From positions 1 through 14,041 of the forward strand of contig JBBAFB010000051.1 of assembly GCA_041655595.1 (NCBI GenBank): a stretch of 14,041 nucleotides of DNA. The letters are read 5' to 3'. The stretch comes from JBBAFB01 sp041655595. Its GTDB lineage: Bacteria; Bacillota; DULZ01. Shown piece by piece: positions 1 through 7,851 of the stretch. The position numbers were made by a program, and so were the translations under genes. Below the pieces are notes generated by a model. The model did not search any database and had not been told where the DNA came from. It was given only the letters and a program-made list of their open reading frames with translations. The stretch's first letter is position 1. Each line of letters starts with the position of its first letter.

Positions 1-460
1 TTTTTATTATTTTAAATGAACGGTATATCTGCTCCAAAAGAATTAAACGGGTTAGTTGGTGGGGAAAGGTCAGAGGGGAAAGAGAAAGGCGAAAATCCGC
101 CTTATTGATAATCTCCGCCGATAGGCCCAAAGAACCTCCTATAACAAAAACCAAATTACTGTCCCCCCTCAAGCCCAGTTGCCGGATTTTTTCCGCCAAC
201 CCTTCCGAAGATGAGGGTTCTCCCTGAATATCCAGGGCAATTACATACAGTTTATCCTTTAAAAAGGGGAGTATTTTTTGTCCCTCTGTTTCTTTTAGCT
301 GTTCCCGCTGCTTTACACCTAGATTTTCCGGAGCCTTTTCATCGGCAATTTCAATAATATTAAGCTTACAATACCTACCCAGTCGCTTTTTATACTCCCC
401 GATGGCTTGCATCATAAATTTTTCTTTTATTTTCCCCACTGCTACAATGGTAATCTGCAA
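1..460 (-). CDS. rlmH: RlmH, 23S rRNA pseudouridine-1915 N3-methyltransferase (3' end cut by window edge)
   Basis: SPOUT-class methyltransferase that uses S-adenosylmethionine to methylate pseudouridine 1915 of 23S rRNA on assembled 70S ribosomes. I translated it by hand from a TTG start at 460 (LQITIVAVGK), preceded by AGGAAGG five bases upstream. About 153 codons are visible, and the family is about 159 residues, so only a few C-terminal residues (usually ending near PYHK) lie beyond position 1. Visible hallmarks are the SAM-pocket segment VFVIGGSLGLS around residues 103-113 and the knot segment LTFPHQLTRLILLEQIYRSF near residues 130-149. It lies 47 bp downstream of the CheX-like gene with no terminator between, so read-through from the kinase operon is possible. 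It is probably a housekeeping gene that marks the ancestral htrA-rlmH locus. Identity is very secure. Confidence 0.96.
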   Translation of the reverse strand, partial: MQITIVAVGKIKEKFMMQAIGEYKKRLGRYCKLNIIEIADEKAPENLGVKQREQLKETEGQKILPFLKDKLYVIALDIQGEPSSSEGLAEKIRQLGLRGDSNLVFVIGGSLGLSAEIINKADFRLSLSPLTFPHQLTRLILLEQIYRSFKIIK

Positions 461-507
461 TTTAACCTTCCTTTATGCCACAATAGGAGCCATCCTTTTG
501 TAGCCGG

Positions 508-969
508 TTAGTTTTCTTTTAAAGAAATTTGAATTTGTAGTTCTCCGATAGCGGTTTCCAAGGGAATTTTCAAAACCGTTGCGTCACTGAGGGTTAAAGG
601 TTTTTCTTTGTCTACGATAATTCTGGGAGGTTTAATATCACATTTATAATCCTCGCTTGACAATTTGGAAACGGCATTACCGCTGATGATATTAGATACT
701 TCCCCCAAGGCGGAAGTAACAAAACCATCCAGTTCCGCCATTTCCATACCCGACATTATCTTTACCATTTCTAAAATCATGCTTTCCGGGAAACGGTATA
801 GGATGGAACCGGTTAAATCACCTGTAATATCTATGATTACCCCTACCTCTTTTTTACCTAACATTTTCGAACAAGCATCAGTCTGACATCTATTGATATC
901 CAGATCCAGCATTAACTTAAAAACATCAATGGTAGCCTGATAAAAGGGATTAACATATTGTGCTTTCAT
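508..969 (-). CDS. cheX: CheX-type chemotaxis phosphatase
   Basis: 153-residue protein of the CheX/CheC/FliY phosphatase superfamily, in the CheX branch, which dephosphorylates CheY-P or other receiver domains in the cytoplasm. The single E-x-x-N active-site signature is seen as LGEVSNIISGN (E90, N93), in the alpha helix where CheX carries its catalytic Glu/Asn pair. The N-terminal segment (NPFYQATIDVFKLML) and the I-DITGDLTGSILYRF strand also fit CheX. The start ATG shares one base with the hemerythrin stop (TAATG), and an AGGGGG ribosome site lies about 10 bp upstream, so the two are translationally coupled. No che or flagellar genes lie in the window. Its placement behind a haem sensor kinase and its regulator suggests it may act on that receiver or on CheY in an energy- or nitrate-taxis response (inference). 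Confidence 0.85.
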   Translation of the reverse strand: MKAQYVNPFYQATIDVFKLMLDLDINRCQTDACSKMLGKKEVGVIIDITGDLTGSILYRFPESMILEMVKIMSGMEMAELDGFVTSALGEVSNIISGNAVSKLSSEDYKCDIKPPRIIVDKEKPLTLSDATVLKIPLETAIGELQIQISLKEN

Positions 970-1388
970 TAATTACTAACCCCCTTGCTTTTTACGTAGT
1001 CGGCAATTTTTTGATCGGTTGCAGCTACATGGTTAATCAGCCAGGCCAATAACTTGCCTGCAAACTGCTGGACCAAATCCTCGGCATAGCCTTGCTCCTC
1101 AAACCTGACGGCAAATTCCCCCACTTCGTTTTTAAAATCCTCATGAACCTGCCTATGTGCTTCCAGACCCGGGTAGCCTTGTTCCTCCTGATAAGCCTCC
1201 TCATCGGCGAAATGTGTAACCACATAACCCTTCATAAATTCTAGGGTCTCCTTTACTTTGGGTAGTTTATCCCCCCATTCCCCCTCTTTTCGGAGGGAAA
1301 CCACAAAATCCTCAACACGGCGAAAAAGCTCTTCGTGCTGCTGATCAATTTTTTCCACTCCAATTTTGTACTTTTCTTTCCACATCAT
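969..1388 (-). CDS. Bacteriohemerythrin (single-domain non-haem di-iron O2-binding protein)
   Basis: 139-residue four-helix-bundle protein that binds O2, and possibly NO, at a di-iron centre. All seven iron ligands of the family are in place: H18 (DQQHEEL), H59 and E63 (THFADEE), H78 and H82 (EAHRQVHEDF), H120 and D125 (LINHVAATD). The length matches free-standing bacteriohemerythrins (about 130-140 aa); there is no fused methyl-accepting or DNA-binding domain. The start is the first of two adjacent ATGs, with AGGGGG 9 bp upstream. It follows the response regulator by 45 bp without a terminator and is coupled to cheX by a TAATG overlap. In this setting it may sense, store or scavenge O2 or NO, protecting the oxygen-sensitive NapA and Fe-S proteins encoded next door (inference). 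Confidence 0.93.
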   Translation of the reverse strand: MMWKEKYKIGVEKIDQQHEELFRRVEDFVVSLRKEGEWGDKLPKVKETLEFMKGYVVTHFADEEAYQEEQGYPGLEAHRQVHEDFKNEVGEFAVRFEEQGYAEDLVQQFAGKLLAWLINHVAATDQKIADYVKSKGVSN

Positions 1389-1433
1389 TTCTACATTCCC
1401 CCTTTTCCATCTAAAAGATTTTATCCTGCCGGG

Positions 1434-2138
1434 CTAAGCCCCCAAGGAAAATTTGTAACCTACTCCCCAAACTGTTTTCAGGTATTGAGGCTTTGATGGT
1501 TCGAGCTCTATTTTCGTCCTAATGCGACGCACAAAAACGCTGATTGAACCCAGATCAGCCACATAGTCCTCATCCCAGAGGTGTTTGAAAAGCTGTTCCC
1601 TGGTAAAGACCTGCTCGGGATTATTAGCCAAAAAACAGAGCAAATCAAACTCTTTTGCCGTCAACTCTATTTTTTCCCCTCTGACTATAACTTCCCTGGA
1701 TTTACAGTTAATACTAAAGTCCTGATAGTTTACTGTTCCTACCTCATTGTTTACCTTTGGGGGCTCAATATTTCTCCTAATTAAAGCTTTTACCCTCAAA
1801 ACCAACTCAATTGTACTAAAGGGTTTAGTTAAGTAGTCATCGGCGCCTAAATTAAAACCTACGCTTTTATCAATAATCTCACTTTTCGCCGACAACATTA
1901 TCACCGGGGTTTCCGACTCCTTACGAATCAGGCGCAGCACCTCAAATCCGTCTTTTTCAGGCAGCATAATATCCAGAATTACCAAGTCGGGTTTTTCCTG
2001 CTGAAACATTTGCCAACCTTCAATTCCGTCCCCGGCATAAAAAACCTGAAAACCCTCCTTTGCAAGAGCCTGTTCCACCACCTTTTTGATGCTTTCTTCA
2101 TCATCAACTAACAGTATCCTAGCCCCTTTCTGTTGCAT
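1434..2138 (-). CDS. OmpR/PhoB-family response regulator
   Basis: 234-residue transcription regulator: receiver domain (about residues 6-118) plus C-terminal winged-helix DNA-binding domain (about 134-232). Receiver hallmarks are the acidic pair in LLVDDEE (D12, D13), phosphoacceptor D56 in LVILDIMLP, the S/T switch in IMLSAKS and K105 in YLTKPFS. The winged helix shows the family's ELTAKEFDLLCFLA, TREQLFKHLW and VWGVGYKF segments. An in-frame start at 2171 (11 residues longer) lacks a ribosome site. ATG at 2138 has AGGAGG six bases upstream and is chosen; it overlaps the kinase gene by 20 bp, implying coupled expression. The kinase is the obvious partner. Proteins of this family bind tandem half-sites spaced about one helical turn, and such 11-bp repeats occur upstream of the nap operon at 10801-10855, a candidate target (inference). 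Confidence 0.95.
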   Translation of the reverse strand: MQQKGARILLVDDEESIKKVVEQALAKEGFQVFYAGDGIEGWQMFQQEKPDLVILDIMLPEKDGFEVLRLIRKESETPVIMLSAKSEIIDKSVGFNLGADDYLTKPFSTIELVLRVKALIRRNIEPPKVNNEVGTVNYQDFSINCKSREVIVRGEKIELTAKEFDLLCFLANNPEQVFTREQLFKHLWDEDYVADLGSISVFVRRIRTKIELEPSKPQYLKTVWGVGYKFSLGA

Positions 2139-3768
2139 CCTCGCCCTCCTTTTTAAACTCGAAGTTTCCAATGGGCAGCCCGAGTATAAAGGTACTGCCC
2201 TCCTCTAACTTGCTGTCCACCTTAATCCAACCGCCATGCATCTCCAATAGTTCCTTAGTTAAGGCCAAGCCAAGACCCGAACCCCTATAGCGCCTGGCAT
2301 TGGAACTATCCAGTTGGCGAAATCTTTCAAATAAGTAAGGTATGCCTTCGGTACTAATGCCGATACCTGTGTCAATGACCTTAATAATTACTTCCCCGTC
2401 GGCCTCATCAAAATCTACAACAATCTCTACTTTACCGTTATGAGGAGTAAACTTAACCGCATTATCAGCCAAATTCAAAACCGCCCGCCTGATTTTTTCG
2501 GGATCAGCCCTAAATAGGGGCACTTCCGCTAAAAAGGTGGAGGAGAAATCTATGGCCTTTTTCTGGGCAATGGGGGCCACTAGCCGCTCAACAGATTCAA
2601 TTACATCCACCAAATCCATTGTTTCTAAGTGGAGCTGGTATCTGCCAGCCTCAATTTGCGCCAAATCCAATAGGTCATTGATTAAAACCAATAATTGCTC
2701 ACCATTCTTTTTAATTTCCTCTATATTCTGGTGGTTAATGCCCTCTTTTTCCGGCAGCTGTTCCTCCAAAAGTTCAGCAAAGGCGATAATTGAGGTTAAA
2801 GGTGTTCTTAATTCGTGACTCATAGTGGCTAAAAATTGGGATTTATGTACATTAAGGGCGGATAACTTTTCATTGGCCAAGGTAAGTTCCTCTGTCCTTT
2901 TTTCCACCTCACCTTCTAAATCGTCATAAAGGACACCCAACTGATCCGCCATGTCTTTAAACTGAATAGCTAACTCTTTAATTTCACCCTGGGCGTTGAT
3001 TCCCCCTATATCCACCTGAAGGTTCCCCCTGCCTACCTCCACTGCCGCCATCTTCAGCTTATCTAGGGGCCTGCCTACCAGGAAGTTAATCAGTAAAAAA
3101 ATTGTCGTCAAGCTAAAACCCAGGAGCAATAAGGTAAACCCCAGTTGTCTGAAGGAATTGGAACGCAGGTTGGCTATAAAAGAATCCATGGGAATCATCA
3201 CACTGATGGCCCCTGCATATTCACCCAACTCGTACCCTTCACGTGGGTAACCCGCTATATCAAATTTACCTGCCGGTTCGCCGTGACAGGGCAGGCAAGA
3301 TTCATTGGCAAAAAGAGGTCTTATGTAGCGAAAGTAGTGCTTGCCGTTAATCTCCTGCCGGTCCCAAACCTCTACGGGCTTCATGGTTTCTTCGTAGGCA
3401 AGTAAAACTGCTCTTTCAAATTGATCCGGTTCATTTAAAGGATTTCTGGTGTTCAACCTAGTCTGCTTGATAGTATAATCCGTCCAGCGTCCAAAAATTT
3501 GGTTGACTCCGGTGCCCACGGCAGCAGGATTTAAACCTTTGAACTCAAAATTACCTAGGCTGTCATAATTAATGCGATCCTGATGCTGGGAAATGAATTC
3601 CCTGGTTGCCAGTAATTGCAAGGTAATTACTTGAGCCTTTTCTTTTAGTTCCGCATAGGCCTGGCGCTGCAGTTGATAATGCTCCCATAGAAAATGGGCA
3701 GCCATCACTGAAACAATAATTAAAGTTGTGGCCAGCATAAAACGAAAAGACAGGTTATGGCGGGACAT
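2119..3768 (-). CDS. Membrane histidine kinase with extracytoplasmic c-type haem (Tll0287-like/DUF3365) sensor domain
   Basis: 549-residue sensor kinase. In order: TM1 (about 8-28), an extracytoplasmic domain of about 170 residues ending in a haem c site ESCLPCHGEP (C158, C161, H162), TM2 (about 208-231), HAMP (about 232-284), coiled linker, HisKA with phosphoacceptor H318 in MSHELRTPL, and HATPase with N436 (NLADNAVKF), DTGIG (466-470), FERF (480-483) and GSGLG (496-500). The sensor layout fits the DUF3365/Tll0287-like family, whose single haem c sits close to a PAS-like fold. A covalent haem outside the membrane could sense redox state, O2, NO or nitrite (inference). ATG at 3768 has AGGGGG seven bases upstream. 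It is the first gene of a unit with the response regulator, hemerythrin and cheX, and is separated from the nap operon by a terminator. Confidence 0.95.
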   Translation of the reverse strand: MSRHNLSFRFMLATTLIIVSVMAAHFLWEHYQLQRQAYAELKEKAQVITLQLLATREFISQHQDRINYDSLGNFEFKGLNPAAVGTGVNQIFGRWTDYTIKQTRLNTRNPLNEPDQFERAVLLAYEETMKPVEVWDRQEINGKHYFRYIRPLFANESCLPCHGEPAGKFDIAGYPREGYELGEYAGAISVMIPMDSFIANLRSNSFRQLGFTLLLLGFSLTTIFLLINFLVGRPLDKLKMAAVEVGRGNLQVDIGGINAQGEIKELAIQFKDMADQLGVLYDDLEGEVEKRTEELTLANEKLSALNVHKSQFLATMSHELRTPLTSIIAFAELLEEQLPEKEGINHQNIEEIKKNGEQLLVLINDLLDLAQIEAGRYQLHLETMDLVDVIESVERLVAPIAQKKAIDFSSTFLAEVPLFRADPEKIRRAVLNLADNAVKFTPHNGKVEIVVDFDEADGEVIIKVIDTGIGISTEGIPYLFERFRQLDSSNARRYRGSGLGLALTKELLEMHGGWIKVDSKLEEGSTFILGLPIGNFEFKKEGEDATERG

Positions 3769-3857
3769 AACAAGACCCCCTACTGAATTTAAGGAACATG
3801 AAAGATTTCACTTATGGCTATTATTCGACATCCCGGAATATCTTCCTGCTAAAAAGC

Positions 3858-3887
3858 AATATATTCACTATTGCTAAGTCCGCTCAA
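3858..3887 (-). promoter_or_regulatory. Putative sigma-A promoter of the sensor-kinase operon
   Basis: On the minus strand TTGAGC (3887-3882) is followed after 18 bp by TATATT (3863-3858), about 90 bp upstream of the kinase ATG and just beyond the T-run of the nap terminator. Four of six and five of six bases match the consensus boxes. Its location, immediately after a terminator and before a first gene, supports it; there is no experimental support. Confidence 0.45.
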
Positions 3888-3889
3888 AC

Positions 3890-3957
3890 AAAAAGCCCTC
3901 CACAAACCAATGCCTGCAGCCAAGATCATGCTTTGGCTACAGGCTATTAAAGGAGGG
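3890..3957 (-). terminator. Two-tier hairpin terminator at the end of the nap operon
   Basis: An outer stem CCCTCC (3896-3901) / GGAGGG (3952-3957) encloses an inner 12-bp stem, GCCTGCAGCCAA (3912-3923) / TTGGCTACAGGC (3933-3944), with one mismatch and a 9-nt loop. On the minus strand the right edge of the structure is followed by five T (3894-3890). It lies 17 bp after the stop of the NapGH fusion gene, so it is a rho-independent terminator of that operon. The nesting is larger than usual. Confidence 0.8.
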
Positions 3958-3973
3958 GGATGGAAATTACAAA

Positions 3974-5416
3974 TTAAATCAGCTTTTCTTTCCTGGGGAT
4001 AATTTTAATTGCTGGTACAACTGCAACTGCTACGCAAGCATATTCGCAAAGACCGCAACCGGTACATTTATCTTCCACTACAACAGGATACTGAAACTCC
4101 TTCATATACAGGGCTTCGTCATATAAGGGACAGTTGTTCCAGCAGGACCGGCAAGCATCGCCATGGTAGGCATAGCAAAGCTCCTCATCTATGACTGCCA
4201 CCCCAATTCTCACTTCCTCCATCGGTAACGGTTTTAAAGCACCGGTGGGGCAGACCTCGGGACAATCCATACAAAGGGTACAGGGTGCATCCTTTGGAAT
4301 AAAATAGGGTGTTCCCAAAGACAAACCATGCTCTATACCCCCGGCCATTAATGCCTTTTCGGGGCAGACCTCTATACACTGGCCGCAGCGGATACATTGG
4401 GATAAAAATTCCGCATCTGTACCTGCTCCAGGCGGTCTTAAAAGGTTTGGACCGATTTTTTTTGCCGGGGCCATTGACAAGGTCATCATTCCACCCACTG
4501 CCACCGCTCCCCCAAGCTGCAAAAACTCCCTTCTGGAAGGCTCCCATTTTGCCTCCTTGGCAGCCATAACTTCTTGCTGGGCTCTGTTTACCTCCGGCAC
4601 AAAAGGATCCTTTTTTTTACCCATCAGGGCAGGTAATTGAAATTTAAAGCTCAGTGCCCCTTCCGGGCAGATGTCAATGCAGCTACCACAGCGAGTGCAA
4701 AGGGGTGATTCTACTCGGGTTAAACCTCCGGTAATCGCTTTTTGCAGGGCCGAAGCTGTATAATCACAAACTCTGACGCAACGCTGACATTTCGTACATT
4801 CCAGGCCATCTATATTGATTCCTAAAGGGCTTAAACGGGCCCATAAGGCATAAAAAGCACCTAAAGGACAGACATATCTACACCATGCCCGTTGTATGCC
4901 CGCCAATTCGAGGGCTAAAATAATAATTAAAATTAACACTTCTAATCCTAAACCAAAAAGAATTGCTCTATAAAAAATACCGATGGGGGAAAAACTTTGA
5001 AAGACCGGCACCCCTATTAAAAAACTAACTACCAAGACCACAGGCAGCATCCAATACCACTGCTGCTGTTGTTCCAGTTTCTTTTTTAGGCTTTTCCTTT
5101 TAATCAGCGGCACCTTGTTGGCCAGCTCCACTAAAAAGCCAACGGGGCAAACCCAGCTGCAAAAGGCCTTACCCAAAAGAAGGTAGGCACCAAGGATCAA
5201 GAGCACCCCGATGATTCCCAACAAAGCTAAACCACCTAAGGTTTTAGCGGCTAGGATAACTTCCGCGATAGCTAATGGATCCATTAAAGGAATACCAAAA
5301 ATATTGCTGGCTAATAAAGTGCCCTTAATGCCTAGAAAACCTACTAAAGGTAAGAGGAATATACCTATCATTAATATTTGAACTATTCTTCGGTAAAAAA
5401 CCCAGGTTTTGGGCAT
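3974..5416 (-). CDS. napGH: NapH-NapG fusion: membrane quinol-dehydrogenase polyferredoxin with internal Tat motif
   Basis: 480-residue iron-sulfur membrane protein that should pass electrons from menaquinol towards NapA. The N-terminal half is NapH-like: four membrane segments (about 12-30, 62-82, 122-140, 151-172), the paired motifs CSWVCP (86-91) and CRYVCP (179-184), and two cytoplasmic 4Fe-4S clusters (C207/210/213/217 and C240/243/246/250). The C-terminal half is NapG-like: it begins with a twin-arginine stretch SRREFLQLGG (294-303) and a hydrophobic segment, then four more 4Fe-4S motifs (C341-351, C379-389, C414/422/425/429, C451-461). NapG and NapH are normally two genes. An in-frame TTG at 5476 would add 20 residues, but ATG 5416 has AGGAAG eight bases upstream. 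It is the last gene of the operon, 145 bp after napA across a large hairpin. The fusion is certain from the uninterrupted frame; export of the second half by Tat is inferred. Confidence 0.92.
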   Translation of the reverse strand: MPKTWVFYRRIVQILMIGIFLLPLVGFLGIKGTLLASNIFGIPLMDPLAIAEVILAAKTLGGLALLGIIGVLLILGAYLLLGKAFCSWVCPVGFLVELANKVPLIKRKSLKKKLEQQQQWYWMLPVVLVVSFLIGVPVFQSFSPIGIFYRAILFGLGLEVLILIIILALELAGIQRAWCRYVCPLGAFYALWARLSPLGINIDGLECTKCQRCVRVCDYTASALQKAITGGLTRVESPLCTRCGSCIDICPEGALSFKFQLPALMGKKKDPFVPEVNRAQQEVMAAKEAKWEPSRREFLQLGGAVAVGGMMTLSMAPAKKIGPNLLRPPGAGTDAEFLSQCIRCGQCIEVCPEKALMAGGIEHGLSLGTPYFIPKDAPCTLCMDCPEVCPTGALKPLPMEEVRIGVAVIDEELCYAYHGDACRSCWNNCPLYDEALYMKEFQYPVVVEDKCTGCGLCEYACVAVAVVPAIKIIPRKEKLI

Positions 5417-5494
5417 GCTCACCACTTCCTTACCTAGTCGGCGCCCTTCGCATCGCAATAAAATCCGGGCCGTCAACGGTTTTTAAAGGATCAT

Positions 5495-5545
5495 CCCCGG
5501 CTTTTATACCATCAGCAAGCTGTTTCCAAGAAAACAAAGCCGGGG
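5495..5545 (-). repeat. Intercistronic inverted repeat between napA and napGH
   Basis: CCCCGGCTTT (5495-5504) pairs perfectly with AAAGCCGGGG (5536-5545) around a 31-nt loop, 16 bp after the napA stop. On the minus strand it is followed by GATGATCC, not by a T-run, so it does not look like a full terminator. Likely roles are protecting the 3' end of the upstream mRNA or a processing point that lowers napGH expression relative to napA (inference). Confidence 0.6.
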
Positions 5546-5561
5546 AGTCTTGTTAAATCAA

Positions 5562-7829
5562 TTACGCCTTTTGAATCTTAACCGCACAGATTTTAAATTC
5601 CGGCTCAAAGGAGGCCGGGTCAACTGCATCATTGGTAATAGCATTTACCAAGGGATCTACCTCCCACCAGGTTGCGAATAACATTCCCGGCTGAGGAACC
5701 CCCGGTCTGCCCACCCGGGCCGGCATGATGATGGAGCCTCTCCTGGAGGTAAGTCTTACATTGTCTCCATCCTTAATGCCCAGTTGAGTAGCATCCTGTG
5801 GGTTTACCTCTACATAAGATTTAGGCATTGCCCTAACCAAAGCCGGACTGTTGCCTGTCATGGTGGCCCCGTGCCAATGCTCCAATACCCTGCCTGTGGT
5901 CAGACAATAGGGGTATTCCTGATCCGGCATTTCGTCTCCTACCCTATAGGGTCTGGCAAAAATTACTGCCCTCTTATCAGGTGCGGAATAAAAGCTGACT
6001 CCTTCTTTGACGTAGGGGTCCCAAGGGGCGGCAAAACGCCTGACTGTTCCCTTTGTTCCCTGGTGATCTTTAACAGGCCACTGAATACCGTGGGCTTCCC
6101 TTAGGGCAGGGTAACTGGCCAGTTCCATATCAGTCCCTGTGGTACATTTCATATATTCATTCCAAACATCTTCCGGTGTTTCGAAGGGGAACATATCGCC
6201 ATAACCCAAACGTCTGGCAAAATCCAGAAGCATTTGCACATCGGGTTTTGCCTCCCCTGGAGGATCAATGGCTTTGGCCATATGCTGGGTTCTCCGTTCT
6301 GTATTGCCGTAAACCCCTTCCTTTTCACACCAAAATGCTGCCGGCAAAACTACATCTGCCAATTGAGTAGTCATAGTGGGATGAAAAGCATCTGCCACCA
6401 CTAAAAAGACTTTCTCCATGCCCGGGTGGTAGTGAGTTGCATTGGGCAAAGAGTGGGCCGGGTTGGTAGTGGAGATCCAAAGGCATTTGACATCCCCATC
6501 ATTACAAGCCTGGAACAGCTTCATGGTATGATGGCCCATTACAGGCTGAATTCTTTCCACCGGTATATTCCAAACCTTGGCGATTTCTTCACGGTGTTTT
6601 GCGTTGGCAACCAGGCGGTGGCCCGGCAACAAGTGAGACAAACCGCCTACTTCTCTGACACTGCCGCAGGCACTGGGTTGGCCGGTTAATGAGAAAGGAC
6701 CGGACCCTGGTCTGGAAATTTTACCTGTCAGCAAATGCAGATTGTGGATTAAGTTATTGCAAAATACCCCGGCTACCCTTTGGTTAATACCCATGGTCCA
6801 CATGGAAATGGTCTCCTTACCGGGGGCACCGAAAATACGTGCCAACTCCCGAATCTTACTTGCCGACAGACCGGTCTTTTTCTCGGCCTCCTCAGGGGTA
6901 AATTGCTTTAAAAACTCTTTGTATTCTGCATAGGTAATGGGATTGGCCCCATCGGAAAATTGGCAGTGATCCTTTATGAATTGCTCATCGGTCATGCCTT
7001 CCTCAATGATCACATAGGCCATGGCATGCAATAAAGCCATATCTGTACCCGGCTTAAAGGGCACTGAATAATCAGCGATTTCATGGGATCGGTGCCGACG
7101 GGGATCAGCCATAATAATAACACAATCCGGATTGTTTCTTTTTCTTTCAACCAAGCGACCGAATAATACCGGGTGAGCCTCCGCCATATTAGAGCCGATG
7201 ATAAAGAAAACATCCGCGTGTTCAAAATCATCATAGGCTCCCATCGGCTCATCGGAACCAAAGGTAGTCAGGTAACCTCCTACGGCACTGGCCATACATA
7301 AACGAGGGTTACCATCCACATTATTGGTGCCTATGGCGCCTTTAAAAAGTTTAACAGCCACATAGGTTTCTTCCGCCATGGTTTGTCCCGAGCCATAAAA
7401 AGCTACTGAATCCGGGCCATAAGTATCAATGGACTCCCTGAACTTACTGGCGATTAGCGTCATAGCCTCATCCCAACTGGACTCTACAAACTTACCGTCT
7501 TTTTTAATCAAAGGCTTTTTAAGTCTTGTCTTGGCGGTTATTACCTCGGGTAAATAATAACCCTTGGCACATAGTAAACCCTTGTTGCCTTCATTATCGG
7601 GATCACCCTTGACCGCAACAACCTTATCTCCTCTAACTCCTATCAAAACTCCGCAACCGGTGCCACAATAACGGCAAACGGATTTTACCCACCTATCCAC
7701 CACTTCCTTAGTTGGGTCACCGGGGGTCCCGGTTTCCTGCACTTGACCTTGCTGACCGGAACAGCCCACGGACACCATTGCTGCCGAAACTGCGGCCGCC
7801 TTAATAAAATCTCTTCGTTTTAGTTTCAT
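5562..7829 (-). CDS. napA: NapA, periplasmic-type molybdenum nitrate reductase catalytic subunit
   Basis: 755-residue molybdopterin oxidoreductase that reduces nitrate to nitrite at a Mo-bis-MGD centre outside the membrane. A twin-arginine signal KRRDFIKAAAV (4-14) leads to VSVGC (C23), which fits a loose lipobox, so the protein is probably Tat-exported and lipid-anchored. One 4Fe-4S cluster: C52, C55, C59, C87, with the electron-relay lysine K89 just after. The Mo ligand is C178 in GNPRLCMASAVGGY. Further NapA signatures are GSNMAEAHPVLF, MGINQRVAGVF, HNLHLLTG and HWHGATMTGNSP. It closely follows the monomeric Desulfovibrio-type NapA along its length. The formate dehydrogenase alternative is disfavoured by these nitrate-reductase segments. 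ATG 7829 has GGAGGG about 8 bases upstream and is 22 bp after the NapB-like gene. Confidence 0.97.
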   Translation of the reverse strand: MKLKRRDFIKAAAVSAAMVSVGCSGQQGQVQETGTPGDPTKEVVDRWVKSVCRYCGTGCGVLIGVRGDKVVAVKGDPDNEGNKGLLCAKGYYLPEVITAKTRLKKPLIKKDGKFVESSWDEAMTLIASKFRESIDTYGPDSVAFYGSGQTMAEETYVAVKLFKGAIGTNNVDGNPRLCMASAVGGYLTTFGSDEPMGAYDDFEHADVFFIIGSNMAEAHPVLFGRLVERKRNNPDCVIIMADPRRHRSHEIADYSVPFKPGTDMALLHAMAYVIIEEGMTDEQFIKDHCQFSDGANPITYAEYKEFLKQFTPEEAEKKTGLSASKIRELARIFGAPGKETISMWTMGINQRVAGVFCNNLIHNLHLLTGKISRPGSGPFSLTGQPSACGSVREVGGLSHLLPGHRLVANAKHREEIAKVWNIPVERIQPVMGHHTMKLFQACNDGDVKCLWISTTNPAHSLPNATHYHPGMEKVFLVVADAFHPTMTTQLADVVLPAAFWCEKEGVYGNTERRTQHMAKAIDPPGEAKPDVQMLLDFARRLGYGDMFPFETPEDVWNEYMKCTTGTDMELASYPALREAHGIQWPVKDHQGTKGTVRRFAAPWDPYVKEGVSFYSAPDKRAVIFARPYRVGDEMPDQEYPYCLTTGRVLEHWHGATMTGNSPALVRAMPKSYVEVNPQDATQLGIKDGDNVRLTSRRGSIIMPARVGRPGVPQPGMLFATWWEVDPLVNAITNDAVDPASFEPEFKICAVKIQKA

Positions 7830-7851
7830 CTAGCTACCCTCCTTGGCTCCA

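Noticed and set aside
2139..2171. Upstream in-frame start of the response regulator (11 extra residues)
   Set aside because: No ribosome site precedes 2171, whereas ATG at 2138 has AGGAGG at ideal distance and the receiver domain starts right after it.
5417..5476. TTG start adding 20 residues to the NapGH fusion
   Set aside because: The extra residues are polar and basic, unlike a NapH N-terminus, and ATG at 5416 has AGGAAG eight bases upstream.
5562..7829. Formate dehydrogenase as an alternative identity for the molybdopterin enzyme
   Set aside because: The GNPRLCMASAVGGY, MGINQRVAGVF and HWHGATMTGNSP segments, plus neighbouring napD, napB and napGH, all indicate nitrate reductase.
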